Assembly: GCA_019639135.1 (NCBI GenBank)
Contig: JAHBSL010000001.1
Location: forward strand, 310,001-374,000
Source of the DNA: Acidobacteriota bacterium
GTDB taxonomy: Bacteria > Acidobacteriota > Blastocatellia > Pyrinomonadales > Pyrinomonadaceae
DNA length: 64,000 bases
Direction of reading: 5' to 3'
Below, one piece after another: positions 9,580-18,477 of this stretch. Positions within the stretch are counted from its first letter, which is position 1, and every line of letters starts with the position of its first letter. The notes beneath the pieces were generated by a model. The model saw nothing but the letters and a program-made list of their open reading frames with translations, had not been told where the DNA came from and did no database searches. The translations under genes and the position numbers were made by a program.

Positions 9580-10788
9580 TCAGCCGGTTGTGTTGCCGAG
9601 AGCGGCCAGGTATGATGCAAGGACCTTGCATGCCACAACACGCTCGTCGAAGTGTTCAATGACGTGAAGTTTGCCTGCCTGGGCAAGCTGACTTGCCAGC
9701 TTCTTGTCATCGGCGAGCCGAAGCAATGCCTTAGCGAGAGCTTCTGCGTCGCCCGGTTGGACCAACAGGCCGGTCTCTTCGTGCATCACCGCTTCGGGAA
9801 TAGCATTCACGTTGGTCGAGATCGCCGGAAGACCTAATGCCATTGCCTCAAGCAGTGCAACCGGAAGCCCCTCGATAAAGCTCGGCAGTACAAATACATC
9901 GGCGAGCGTGAAGAACCCGAGCACGTCTTTGCGTTCCTTACCGATCTCATCCGAAAGAACGAGACGAAATCGGTCCCCGAGCCTATAACTCGCGATCCGC
10001 TCGGCCGCGGCTTCATCGGCAGCGAGCGGCGAGAGCCAAACGAATCTCAGAGAAACATTTTCCCTGGCCGCGAGACGGGCCGCCTCAAGGAAAACCCATC
10101 TTCCCTTCCGATCTATGAAATTACCGACGCACAGGAATGCCTTTTCCTCTGCCCTGAGTCCGACAAGGTTCCGATACCGCTGTCGGATCGATCTGTCCTC
10201 TGCTATCGGAGCGATCTCGTCCGGATTCATGCTCGTGTAGGTGACCTGTATATCATCAGCCGTTCTTTTCGAGTATTGACGTGCGAAGTAGCTTCTAGCG
10301 TCCTCGTTCGAACAAAAAACGTGGAAGTTTCGGAACCGTGAGATGACCGAACATTTGAATTTCCAGACAGCCTCACGCAGCCATCCGACCTCCGGCATTC
10401 GGTTATGCGACGTAATAAAGACCTCTGCATACAAACACGCCCACATCAAAGGCAGCAACGAGTAATGAGGCAAAAGGTCGAGGTGAATGACGCCATCGGG
10501 CCGAAGCTCGGCGATCTTTCGCATCATCCTGTATTCCGTGCGAAGTTTTTTGACTCTGGATCGAATGATCCCCCTGATCCCGACCTGCGGTTTAGTTTCG
10601 ATAGCTCCATCGAAAAAATGACGCTCGACGCCGAGATCATCGATGAACTTGAGAACCTTTGGGTCAGAACCGGTCGGCAGAACGACCGAAACACGGAAAT
10701 GCTTTTTTACCTCACGAATAATGGCAAAGAGGTGAATTTGAGCTCCACCCCATTCGAGGTAGTCCCAAGCATAGATCGCTTGTCGCAT
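9580..10788 (-). CDS. Glycosyltransferase family 4
   Basis: A 402-residue GT-B glycosyltransferase. The N-terminal acceptor side has the GGAQ motif (EWGGAQIHLF near residues 12-21), and the C-terminal donor side has EX7E within PSFIEGLPVALLEAMALGLPAI. It is the first gene of the left-hand minus-strand block. Its ATG lies only 29 bp from the divergent fcl-like ATG, so the promoters of the two must overlap one another or sit inside the opposite coding sequence. Donor sugar unknown. Confidence 0.85.
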   Translation of the reverse strand: MRQAIYAWDYLEWGGAQIHLFAIIREVKKHFRVSVVLPTGSDPKVLKFIDDLGVERHFFDGAIETKPQVGIRGIIRSRVKKLRTEYRMMRKIAELRPDGVIHLDLLPHYSLLPLMWACLYAEVFITSHNRMPEVGWLREAVWKFKCSVISRFRNFHVFCSNEDARSYFARQYSKRTADDIQVTYTSMNPDEIAPIAEDRSIRQRYRNLVGLRAEEKAFLCVGNFIDRKGRWVFLEAARLAARENVSLRFVWLSPLAADEAAAERIASYRLGDRFRLVLSDEIGKERKDVLGFFTLADVFVLPSFIEGLPVALLEAMALGLPAISTNVNAIPEAVMHEETGLLVQPGDAEALAKALLRLADDKKLASQLAQAGKLHVIEHFDERVVACKVLASYLAALGNTTG

Positions 10789-10817
10789 AAGGGCAAAATG
10801 TGTATTTTAAGGTCAGC

Positions 10818-11726
10818 ATGGGAAAAATCCTAGTGACCGGCGGCTCGGGACTCGTGGGCCGCCATCTTAGTAAGTACCTACCGGACGCGGTGTACCTGTC
10901 GTCGAAGGACGCCGACCTCCGACGCGAAGATGAGGTTCGCAGGCTGTTCTCGACCAAATGGGACCGCGTGATTCATCTCGCGGCTCGTGTAGCCGGAATT
11001 CTGGATAACCGAACGCGCCCGGCTGAGTTCCTGGAGGATAATCTGCTGATGAACACTCTGGTGCTCAAATATGCAAGGGAAAGCGGCGTTCCGAGGTTTA
11101 CGGCGGTGCTCTCAACATGCATTTTCCCCGATGTGGCGTCGAGTTATCCGATGACAGAAGAGATGATGCAAGATGGCCCGCCGCAGGCAACAAACTTCGG
11201 TTATGCTATCAGCAAACGCGCCCTGGCAGCTCACATCGACGCAAGCAATACACAATACGGCACTTCGTACAACTATTTGATCCCATGTAACCTTTACGGC
11301 GAGTTTGATAAGACCGATCCGGCCAAGAGCCATTTTGTGACCGCACTGATAACAAAGATCATTAAAGCGGAACGGGACGGATCGGACCACATTACATTGC
11401 TTGGAACCGGCAAGCCGCTCCGCCAATTCATGCACGCGGATGACCTGGCTCGTGTTATCGGCCAATGCACGGAACGTGATGTGACGCAAAGTTTTAACGT
11501 AGCCGTACCGGAAAATCTGTCGATCCGCGAGATCGCTGAGGTCGCACTTGCGGCCACGGGTAATGAGGGTCTCTCGATAGAATTTGATGCAGACGGTCCC
11601 GATGGCCAGTTTAGAAAGGACGTTTCGAACGCGAAGATGATGGAGGTCTTTCCTGATTTCCAGTTCACCGGTTTAGCCGAGGGCATTCGTCGCGTGTATT
11701 CTTATTACAAGGCTAAAGATCAATAA
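10818..11726 (+). CDS. GDP-L-fucose synthase-like epimerase/reductase (Fcl/ColC family)
   Basis: A 302-residue extended SDR. Motifs are GGSGLVG at residues 7-13, HLAARV, the Ser-x-Cys pair in STCIFPD (Ser/Cys of the epimerase site), YAISK (Tyr-x3-Lys) and a His in SHFVTAL, matching residues used by GDP-L-fucose synthase. ATG at 10818 starts MGKILVTGG; the frame is open 6 codons upstream. It overlaps gmd as TAATG, so the two are coupled. The family converts GDP-4-keto-6-deoxymannose to GDP-L-fucose, but homologous ColC enzymes act on the 3-deoxy ketone to give GDP-L-colitose. Because a ColD-like dehydratase is nearby, both products are possible. Confidence 0.85.
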   Translation: MGKILVTGGSGLVGRHLSKYLPDAVYLSSKDADLRREDEVRRLFSTKWDRVIHLAARVAGILDNRTRPAEFLEDNLLMNTLVLKYARESGVPRFTAVLSTCIFPDVASSYPMTEEMMQDGPPQATNFGYAISKRALAAHIDASNTQYGTSYNYLIPCNLYGEFDKTDPAKSHFVTALITKIIKAERDGSDHITLLGTGKPLRQFMHADDLARVIGQCTERDVTQSFNVAVPENLSIREIAEVALAATGNEGLSIEFDADGPDGQFRKDVSNAKMMEVFPDFQFTGLAEGIRRVYSYYKAKDQ

Positions 11727-12730
11727 TGAAGACGGCATTGATAACGGGAATAAACGGACAGGACGGAAGCTATCTTTCGGAACTGTTGCTGGAAAAAGGT
11801 TATGAGGTCCACGGAATTCTGAAGCGTAATTCCGTGGCCGAGACCCAGACGACTCGGATCGAGCATATTCGGACCGACCTGAATCTCCACTACGCAGACA
11901 TCACCGACCTCTCGTCGTTAGTTTACGTCATTAAAGAAACACAGCCGGATGAGATCTATCATCTGGCGGCACAATCGCATGTTCGCATATCTTTCGACCA
12001 GCCGATCTACACAGCAAACGCGACCGGGCTTGGCACCCTGAATCTTCTTGAGGCGATCCGGCTGACGAAGCCCGACGTGAAGATGTACCAGGCATCGTCA
12101 TCGGAGATGTTCGGGAACACCATCGATCCGGATGGCTTTCAGCGAGAGACGACGCCGATGAATCCGGTTTCACCTTACGGGTGCTCCAAGGTCTTTTCTT
12201 ATCATTTAGCCAAGAACTACCGAAACGCTTATAAGTTATTTGTCAGCAACGGGATACTCTTCAACCACGAGAGCCCGCGTCGGGGGACGAACTTCGTTAC
12301 CAACAAAGTGTGCAAGGAAGCCGTTCGCATCAAGTATGGGCTGACCGATAGGCTCGAACTCGGGAACCTGGATGCGACGCGTGACTGGGGGCACGCCAGG
12401 GATTACGTTCAGGCAATGTGGTTGATGCTTCAGCTCGACGAGTCGGGCGACTACGTATGTGCGACCGGTATCTCGCACAGCGTTCGCGATCTTGTTGATT
12501 ACGTCTTCTCAAAGCTTGAACTCGACGCCGACCGATACGTCCGGGTTAGCGAGCGGTTTCTCCGTCCGGAAGAGCTTCATAACCTCAAGGGCGATTCATC
12601 CAAGCTACGTCAAGCGACGGGCTGGAAGCCCGAATATACGTTTGAAACAATGCTCGACGAGATGATCGACTACTGGCTGGAAGAGCTGCGGCCGGCTCAT
12701 TCATCCGGTGCAACGACGTCATTTGCGTAA
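11726..12730 (+). CDS. gmd: GDP-mannose 4,6-dehydratase
   Basis: A 334-residue extended SDR that converts GDP-D-mannose to GDP-4-keto-6-deoxy-D-mannose. It begins with ALITGINGQDGSYLSELLL, the GMD nucleotide-binding signature, and has HLAAQSHV near residue 77, the SSSEMFG catalytic block and YGCSK (Tyr-x3-Lys) near residue 150, then NHESPRRG as in all GMDs. Length is slightly below E. coli GMD (373). It shares one base with the fcl-like stop and overlaps the convergent glycosyltransferase gene by 34 bp at its 3' end. Confidence 0.95.
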   Translation: MKTALITGINGQDGSYLSELLLEKGYEVHGILKRNSVAETQTTRIEHIRTDLNLHYADITDLSSLVYVIKETQPDEIYHLAAQSHVRISFDQPIYTANATGLGTLNLLEAIRLTKPDVKMYQASSSEMFGNTIDPDGFQRETTPMNPVSPYGCSKVFSYHLAKNYRNAYKLFVSNGILFNHESPRRGTNFVTNKVCKEAVRIKYGLTDRLELGNLDATRDWGHARDYVQAMWLMLQLDESGDYVCATGISHSVRDLVDYVFSKLELDADRYVRVSERFLRPEELHNLKGDSSKLRQATGWKPEYTFETMLDEMIDYWLEELRPAHSSGATTSFA

Positions 12731-13641
12731 AGCTCCTTGAGCATAGGCTCGGGAACTCGCTCGGCGTAAGAAGATTCATAATTCTTGCCGATCAGATATC
12801 TGAAGTAAAAGACCGGCGTGGCGACGAGGCCCGAGAGCTTGTTTGGCGCTCCATAGAGATTCGCGTAGGTTCGACGCCACAAGCTATTTGCATTGCCTTT
12901 ATCCAGGAAAAGCGTTCGGAGCTTTTTGCAAAGCGGCATCTTGCCGACCGACGGCGGCGGCGTGTTTGGCTGACAAAATGCCCGAGCTCGCGGATCGATC
13001 AGCAGCTCCCAACCTGCCCGTCGCATCCGTGGTGTATATTCCGCGTCACCGTAATGCGGGAACCGCTTTTCATCCATAAACCCGCATTCGAGGATCGCCT
13101 CAACCGGAAAAAGAACGCAGTTTCCGACAATGATCTCAACCTTCCACGATCGATCAGGGACTGTCCAAACTGTCTGCTGCTGCCAATGGCGAAATCCGCC
13201 CCAAAAGGCACTCCACTTTGGGGCGACCTGAAAGACGCGATGCGGTTGATCCCAAAGCAACAATAGCGCTCCAACAACAGACCGCCGATTCCTTTCGGCC
13301 GTCTCAATCAAATACTGAAGCAGCTTCCGATCGAAGACCGTGTCGTTGTTGATCGAGAGAACAAAGTCGGGGTCTCTTTTAAGAGCGGCCTCGAAACCGC
13401 GGTTCATCCCGCCGGTGAACCAAAGGTTTCCGTCGCCGCTGACGATCTCTACGTCCGGATAAGCTGCTTTGACCATTTCTGCTGTACCGTCGGTAGAGCC
13501 GTCGTCAACTATCACCGTAAAGATCTCAAGCCCGTCGGCGTCAAGCCGATCGATGCTTCGAAGGCACTGGAGTGTCAGATCACAACGGTTGTGAACCGGA
13601 GTGACGATCGCGACACGCTTTATTCGTTCGGTTCGGGACAT
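12697..13641 (-). CDS. Glycosyltransferase family 2
   Basis: A 314-residue inverting GT-A transferase. VTPVHNRCDLTLQCLRSI opens the fold, VDDGSTDGTAEM follows, and NNDT (near residue 98) supplies the metal-binding acidic motif. The architecture resembles rhamnosyltransferase-type GT2 proteins. I chose ATG at 13641, which forms a TGATG overlap with the stop of the upstream dehydratase gene; a TTG one codon earlier is also possible. The 3' end overlaps gmd tail to tail. Its place directly after the ColD-like gene makes it a candidate transferase for that deoxysugar, but this is only positional. Confidence 0.85.
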   Translation of the reverse strand: MSRTERIKRVAIVTPVHNRCDLTLQCLRSIDRLDADGLEIFTVIVDDGSTDGTAEMVKAAYPDVEIVSGDGNLWFTGGMNRGFEAALKRDPDFVLSINNDTVFDRKLLQYLIETAERNRRSVVGALLLLWDQPHRVFQVAPKWSAFWGGFRHWQQQTVWTVPDRSWKVEIIVGNCVLFPVEAILECGFMDEKRFPHYGDAEYTPRMRRAGWELLIDPRARAFCQPNTPPPSVGKMPLCKKLRTLFLDKGNANSLWRRTYANLYGAPNKLSGLVATPVFYFRYLIGKNYESSYAERVPEPMLKELYANDVVAPDE

Positions 13642-14810
13642 CAAAGGACAGAATTCACGACCTGTGCAACGTACTCTACTTCCGCCGGCGTCATTTCGTG
13701 GTTATTCGGGATATACATACCGTTGTCATGCACGATATCGGCAAACGGAAGCTCGGCACGCCCAAAGCGCTCGTACCAGAATGGATGCCGGGCTATCGAC
13801 CCGCAAACCAGCGGACGTGAGTCCACGCCGGCACGGGCGAGTGCGGCAACAAGTTCATCGCGCTTTTCCGTGATCAACGGATAACAGAAATTCGAGACCA
13901 TTGTTCCTGCCGCTTGCCGAACCTTGTATTGAAAGTCCTTGATGGTCGAATCATAGGCCAGAAAATTCCTGTTCCGGTTCGTGACCACTGTGTCTGCCTT
14001 TTTCAGTTGTTCGATGCCGAGAAATGCCTGCAGGTCAGTGGACCGGACATTAAACCCGGGATGATAAAAAGTGTACAGGGCCCGAAATTCGTCGATGCCG
14101 TAACGCGTGCGCAGTTCGGCCTGTTTCGTCTGTGGAAGATCGCGGTCCCATCCGTGGCTTCGGAGTGAAATGAGCAGGCTCCTTAGCTCTTCATCGTCGG
14201 TGCAGATCATTCCGCCTTCGATGGTCGAAAGGTGATGGCCGAAATAAAGCGAGAAGCTGCTCATCGAACCGAAATTGCCGGTCTTGACTTCCTTGTAAAG
14301 TGAGCCAAAACTTTCGCAGGAATCTTCAAGAAGTATGATCTCACGATCATTGCAGATCGCCATTATCTCATCCATCCTGTTCGGAAAACCGAGAACGTGC
14401 ACGAGGATGACCGCCGCAGGCTCGTGATCCTCAACGAGGCGGCCCAGATGCTCAACATCCAACCCTAGCGTTTCGGGGTCGCAGTCACAGACGATCGGCT
14501 CGAACCCGAACTGGATAGCGGGTGCGACGGTCGTGACCCAGGAAACGGCCGGAACAATGACCTTTTTGTTCTTCAGACGGCCGGAAAGCAGCAACGCGTA
14601 GAACATCAGCAGGTTTGCTGATGAACCCGAATTAACGAAGAGCGAATATTTGCAGCCCTGCCACTCGGACCACTTTTCTTCGAATTCCAGCGTAAGCTCG
14701 CCTTTGGTCAAACGCGGAAACGACCGCAACCAGTCGGAAAGAGCAATCAGCTCTTCCCGACTGATCGTGTCCTTAACCAATGGAATCTTTACCGGAGATG
14801 TGGCTGCCAC
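13641..14810 (-). CDS. DegT/DnrJ-fold PLP 3-dehydratase with His in place of the Schiff-base Lys (ColD/RfbH-like)
   Basis: A 389-residue fold-type I PLP protein of the DegT/DnrJ/EryC1 group. Sugar aminotransferases of this family hold PLP through Lys in SFxxxK-x(4)-EGG. Here the block reads SFSLYFGHHLSTIEGG with His192-His193, so the lysine position is His192. That replacement is the hallmark of GDP-4-keto-6-deoxymannose 3-dehydratase (ColD, about 388 residues, His188) and of the CDP-sugar enzyme E1/RfbH (longer, about 437, with an iron-sulfur cluster). Length and the neighbouring gmd and fcl-like genes favour ColD: removal of the C3 hydroxyl on the route to GDP-L-colitose. The start is GTG at 14810, sharing a base with the kinase stop (TAGTG). 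Confidence 0.85.
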   Translation of the reverse strand: MAATSPVKIPLVKDTISREELIALSDWLRSFPRLTKGELTLEFEEKWSEWQGCKYSLFVNSGSSANLLMFYALLLSGRLKNKKVIVPAVSWVTTVAPAIQFGFEPIVCDCDPETLGLDVEHLGRLVEDHEPAAVILVHVLGFPNRMDEIMAICNDREIILLEDSCESFGSLYKEVKTGNFGSMSSFSLYFGHHLSTIEGGMICTDDEELRSLLISLRSHGWDRDLPQTKQAELRTRYGIDEFRALYTFYHPGFNVRSTDLQAFLGIEQLKKADTVVTNRNRNFLAYDSTIKDFQYKVRQAAGTMVSNFCYPLITEKRDELVAALARAGVDSRPLVCGSIARHPFWYERFGRAELPFADIVHDNGMYIPNNHEMTPAEVEYVAQVVNSVL

Positions 14811-17302
14811 TATTCTTCGTCCTGCCTGTAGTGGCCCTGATTGTAATAGCTCTGATAATAATAGTAATGATCCTGAGACCGAAGATCGACGTTGTTCAGC
14901 ACAACACCGAAGATCCGTGCGCCAACGTCAATTAAAAGCTGCTTGGCACGGCGAACGATCTGCCGCGAGCTCTTGCCGGAATGAACCACAAGAATGACGC
15001 CATCGACCATCGACGCGATAAGAACGCCGTCCGTGAATGAGGTGATCGGCGGCGAGTCTATCACTACGTGTGTGAAATTCTTCTGCAGTGTTACGAGCAA
15101 CTCTGCCATTGGCTGCGACCCGATAAGTTCGGCCGGGTTCGGCGGGATCGGTCCCGAAGTCAAAAGACTGAGCTTGGTGCTCGGTTCCTGTTGGATCACA
15201 CCGAGGATCTCGTTTTCCGACATCTCGCTCGACAAGATCGTGCTGAGCCCTTCGCCGTTGGGAACTCCGAACACCGAATGGAGACGCGGCCTCCGCATAT
15301 CGGCATCGATGATCAGGACCTTCGCTCCGGTTTGTGCCAGGCTGATGGCGGTATTCGTCGCGGTCGTCGTCTTACCCTCGGACGGAAGGCTCGATGTCAC
15401 CAGTAGCGACTTCGGAGCGTGCCCGGCGGTTGATAGAAGGATCGACGTACGAAGCTGACGATATGCTTCGGCAAGTGAAGACCGCGGGTCTGCATTTATC
15501 AACAGCTCCGAATTCAACGGCTCCATTTCCTCTTCGGGCTTCTCCGAGCCTCCGACGAGCAGCAGCTTACGCTTCGGCATCGAATCTATCGAAGGGATCG
15601 CGGCCAGCGCAGGGAGCTGCAGATAGCTTTCGATCTCTTCCGTCGTTCCGATCGTATCGTCAAGATACTCAAGGAAGAGTGCCAGGCCCATTCCGAAAAG
15701 CGTCGAGAGCAGTAGCGCCGCAAGAACCGTCGTTGTCCTCGCAGGAGAAACGGGGTTTTTTGGCGGAATCGCATATTGCGCGACACGGATGTTGTTGTCC
15801 GAGCCCTGTGATGCGATGTCGTTTGAGCTCTGCTGCTTCCGCAGATTATCGAGAAATCCCTTGTTGGTTTCGATGTTTTGCTGCAGGAGCTTGATCATAA
15901 CGGCCCCGGCGTTCTGACCTTGTGCTTCCTGGAACTGAACGTTGAAGGCGGCCCGTATCTTGTCTTCCTTTTCCTGTGCCCGGCGATATTTGGTCTCAAG
16001 CACGCGCAGAAGATTTTCAGAAGTGCGGTCGCGAAACGTCTTGATATCGGCCTGTGCTTTTTCGGTAGCCTTCGCCAGCGAGTCTTCAAGGCTCTTTATC
16101 TGGGAGTCGATCTCTCTAACTTCAGGGGCGGTTTCGAGAAATTCTTCGAGGAGCTTGGCTCTGTTAGCTGTAAGGCCGGCGATGGTCTTCTGCGTCTCAT
16201 TACGGTAGTTGAGAAGAAAATTCTCACGTTCCGTGATGTATCTGGCACTTTCCGCTTCGGCCAGTGCACTGACCCGTTCGGGATTATTGCGAACCGAAAG
16301 ATACTCAGCTTCTGCCGTCTTTCGTTCATTCTCAGCAGTGAGAAGGTCCTTGTTAAGGCCCGCCAACCGCTCGAGAACGATAGTCTGATCTCCTGGCGTC
16401 TTGAGAATTCCTTCCGTCCTTTCGAGTTCGACCAGCTTTAACTCGTCGCGGCGAATATCCGATTGCAGGTCCGCGATCCTTTGCTGAAGAAAGTCGCTGG
16501 TCTTTCGCGAAGTTCCCGATCGCTGTTCCTGGTTAGAGGCAGCAAAGGTCTCTCCGATGCCGTTTACTACAAATGCGGCCAACTGGGGATCTGTATTCCT
16601 AAATGCGACCTCGATCAGGCGTGTGTCCTTCACCGTTACGCGGGACTCGCGCACCGGTTCGATCGAAAGGTTCTGTTTGATGATCTCAACGTAAGGAGCC
16701 AGGCGGATCGCTTCAGCGATCTCATCGGCTGACATCAGGCCCGAGTTCGGCGACGAAGCGAATTCACTCAACGAAGCTTCGCTCTGTGCGTCAGGAGAAC
16801 TTGCGAGTCCGATCGCTCTGAGGAAACCGCGAACAGCTCCACCTGATTTCTCTGCCCTGGCCGCCTGAAACTCCTTGTTCGTATCAAGGTTATGCTCCTT
16901 GATAACGCGGCGAAGAATAGTATCGCTGCCAACCAACTGAAGCTGTGTATTGAAATATGACGGATCGAGATTGATGCTCGGCCGCTGGCGGTCGCTTGTG
17001 ATCAGATCCGGGTTCGTTTGTTCCAGATCGACCTGGATCGTCGATGAGGCCTGATAGATATTCGGCTTCCGCGCCATATAGATAGCCGTCAGCGTTGTTA
17101 CGAGAACGGCGATACCGATGACCAGCCAAAGCCGTTTTCTGATGGCCTTCCAATAGTCCATCAGGCTGAAGCCGTCCGCCGCATACATCTCGCGGTATGC
17201 CGGATAGCGGCCCGAACCCGGGACTAACTGCGGATCGAACGGCCGCTCGATATCGGTCACCGGATCGACCGGGCTCTTGATTATATCTCTCGTTTCTCGC
17301 AT
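14810..17302 (-). CDS. Polysaccharide co-polymerase with BY-kinase domain (Wzc/ExoP-like tyrosine autokinase)
   Basis: An 830-residue inner-membrane protein. Order of domains: cytoplasmic N-terminus, membrane helix (LWLVIGIAVLVTTLTAIYMA, about residues 54-73), periplasmic Wzz domain with long coiled coil and GNVR-like end (about 80-515), second helix (about 520-545), then a BY-kinase with Walker A SSLPSEGKTTTATN (near 640), Walker A' LIIDADMRRP and Walker B VVIDSPP. The last 20 residues form a tyrosine cluster (DHYYYYQSYYNQGHY), the autophosphorylation tail. It controls chain length and export with the Wza-like protein encoded 15 bp upstream. No cognate low-molecular-weight phosphatase gene is seen in the window. 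Confidence 0.92.
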   Translation of the reverse strand: MRETRDIIKSPVDPVTDIERPFDPQLVPGSGRYPAYREMYAADGFSLMDYWKAIRKRLWLVIGIAVLVTTLTAIYMARKPNIYQASSTIQVDLEQTNPDLITSDRQRPSINLDPSYFNTQLQLVGSDTILRRVIKEHNLDTNKEFQAARAEKSGGAVRGFLRAIGLASSPDAQSEASLSEFASSPNSGLMSADEIAEAIRLAPYVEIIKQNLSIEPVRESRVTVKDTRLIEVAFRNTDPQLAAFVVNGIGETFAASNQEQRSGTSRKTSDFLQQRIADLQSDIRRDELKLVELERTEGILKTPGDQTIVLERLAGLNKDLLTAENERKTAEAEYLSVRNNPERVSALAEAESARYITERENFLLNYRNETQKTIAGLTANRAKLLEEFLETAPEVREIDSQIKSLEDSLAKATEKAQADIKTFRDRTSENLLRVLETKYRRAQEKEDKIRAAFNVQFQEAQGQNAGAVMIKLLQQNIETNKGFLDNLRKQQSSNDIASQGSDNNIRVAQYAIPPKNPVSPARTTTVLAALLLSTLFGMGLALFLEYLDDTIGTTEEIESYLQLPALAAIPSIDSMPKRKLLLVGGSEKPEEEMEPLNSELLINADPRSSLAEAYRQLRTSILLSTAGHAPKSLLVTSSLPSEGKTTTATNTAISLAQTGAKVLIIDADMRRPRLHSVFGVPNGEGLSTILSSEMSENEILGVIQQEPSTKLSLLTSGPIPPNPAELIGSQPMAELLVTLQKNFTHVVIDSPPITSFTDGVLIASMVDGVILVVHSGKSSRQIVRRAKQLLIDVGARIFGVVLNNVDLRSQDHYYYYQSYYNQGHYRQDEE

Positions 17303-17317
17303 GTTTTAGCCGTTCGA

Positions 17318-18286
17318 TTAAGGAACGCGATAGAAAATACTCGGAATGCCGTTGGTCAGCGACCGGCCAATGGAATTAAAAATGCTCTTCACTCGGTCTT
17401 CATTGACCGCAACAATGTCGTTCGGTTCCAGATACGGGTCGGCGATCTTCCGCTTCTCGATATCGCCAAGGCTGAAGACCAGTTCCTCACGCTCCGCACT
17501 TCCCTGCTTTTGCCGGAAGATCCGAATGTCGTCCTTCCTCGACGCGGGCCTGAGGCCCTCGGCCGAGGCGATGGCCTGCGTCAGCGTCAAAGGCTCTTTC
17601 ATCACAACCTGGCCCTGCTTTATCACATTGCCATAGACATAAACAACGTCTGCTTCGAGAACCGAGACGATGTCGCCCGGCAGCATCGGTATGTTCTGCT
17701 TTGCCTCGAGTACATCCTTTAGACTCAGATGAAGAATTTCGAAATCGTCTTCCTCTGCCGAACGCTGCGGGGTCAGGCGGCAATTTGACCGGCTGCCGGT
17801 TCGAGCTACTATCAGCCGCGAACCTGCTTTATCCGTCGGGCCGCCGGCCTGAGCAAGCAGCTCGAGCAGCCTTATCGGGCGATTAATGAAGTAATTTGCC
17901 GGCTTTTCAACGGCACCCATTACCGCAAATGCCTGCGAACGCTGCTCGACGGCGATCACGTTGACCTCCGGGTTGCGTAAATAATTTTTCGCATAGGCTG
18001 CGGCGATCTCGTTTGCAAGTTCCCGCTCGCTCTTGCAAACCGCAACTATCGGCTGATCCAAACGAAAAAGCGTGATCGTCCCGTTCGGATTGACGTTCAC
18101 CCGCTGGTTCAGCTCGGGGTGGCGAAAGATCTGTATTTCAAGAGTGTCCTGAAATCCGATTCGATACCGCTCCTCCGAGGTCTGAAACGCTGCCGGAACG
18201 GACCCCGCAGCGGGCGGATCATTCTGAGCGAAAGCTACAAAGCTGCCGAAGACCAATAGAATAAAAAGACTAAATAAAGATCGCAT
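17318..18286 (-). CDS. Wza-like outer-membrane polysaccharide export protein
   Basis: A 322-residue exported protein with a signal peptide (MRSLFSLFILLVFGSFVAFA), a Poly_export domain (YRIGFQDTLEIQIFRHPELNQRVNVNPNGTITL region, about 40-75) and at least two SLBB-type segments, one around VMGAVEKPANYF and one around VYVYGNVIKQGQVVM. I use ATG at 18286, which has GGAG 9 bp upstream; the frame opens at a TTG five codons earlier that overlaps this ribosome site. It is the first gene of the minus-strand polysaccharide operon and forms the outer-membrane channel fed by the Wzc-like protein. There is no lipobox cysteine, unlike E. coli Wza. Confidence 0.9.
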   Translation of the reverse strand: MRSLFSLFILLVFGSFVAFAQNDPPAAGSVPAAFQTSEERYRIGFQDTLEIQIFRHPELNQRVNVNPNGTITLFRLDQPIVAVCKSERELANEIAAAYAKNYLRNPEVNVIAVEQRSQAFAVMGAVEKPANYFINRPIRLLELLAQAGGPTDKAGSRLIVARTGSRSNCRLTPQRSAEEDDFEILHLSLKDVLEAKQNIPMLPGDIVSVLEADVVYVYGNVIKQGQVVMKEPLTLTQAIASAEGLRPASRKDDIRIFRQKQGSAEREELVFSLGDIEKRKIADPYLEPNDIVAVNEDRVKSIFNSIGRSLTNGIPSIFYRVP

Positions 18287-18428
18287 GGAAAACTTCTCCA
18301 AGTGGGCCTAACCGCGCATAAACAGCACTGAAAAAACGCTTACATCACTCATTGTGACGGAAAGCAGATCGGGGAAACGGATCAAACCGTAAGTTTAACA
18401 AAAGACAATCACTTTGGAAACCGCGATT

Positions 18429-18456
18429 TTGAAACCGAATTGGTTTTGGCTAAACT
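18429..18456 (+). promoter_or_regulatory. Putative sigma-70 promoter of mutS
   Basis: A -35 TTGAAA (18429-18434) and a -10 TAAACT (18451-18456) are separated by 16 bp, about 20 bp before the mutS ATG. The leader would be very short and no purine-rich ribosome site is visible. The rest of the 191-bp gap between the divergent Wza-like and mutS starts must hold the promoter of the polysaccharide operon, which I could not pinpoint. Confidence 0.5.
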
Positions 18457-18477
18457 CTCGAAAGCACGCGTTTCGTC

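Noticed and set aside
13641..14810. Perosamine-type GDP-sugar aminotransferase
   Set aside because: The lysine needed to hold PLP for transamination is replaced by His192.
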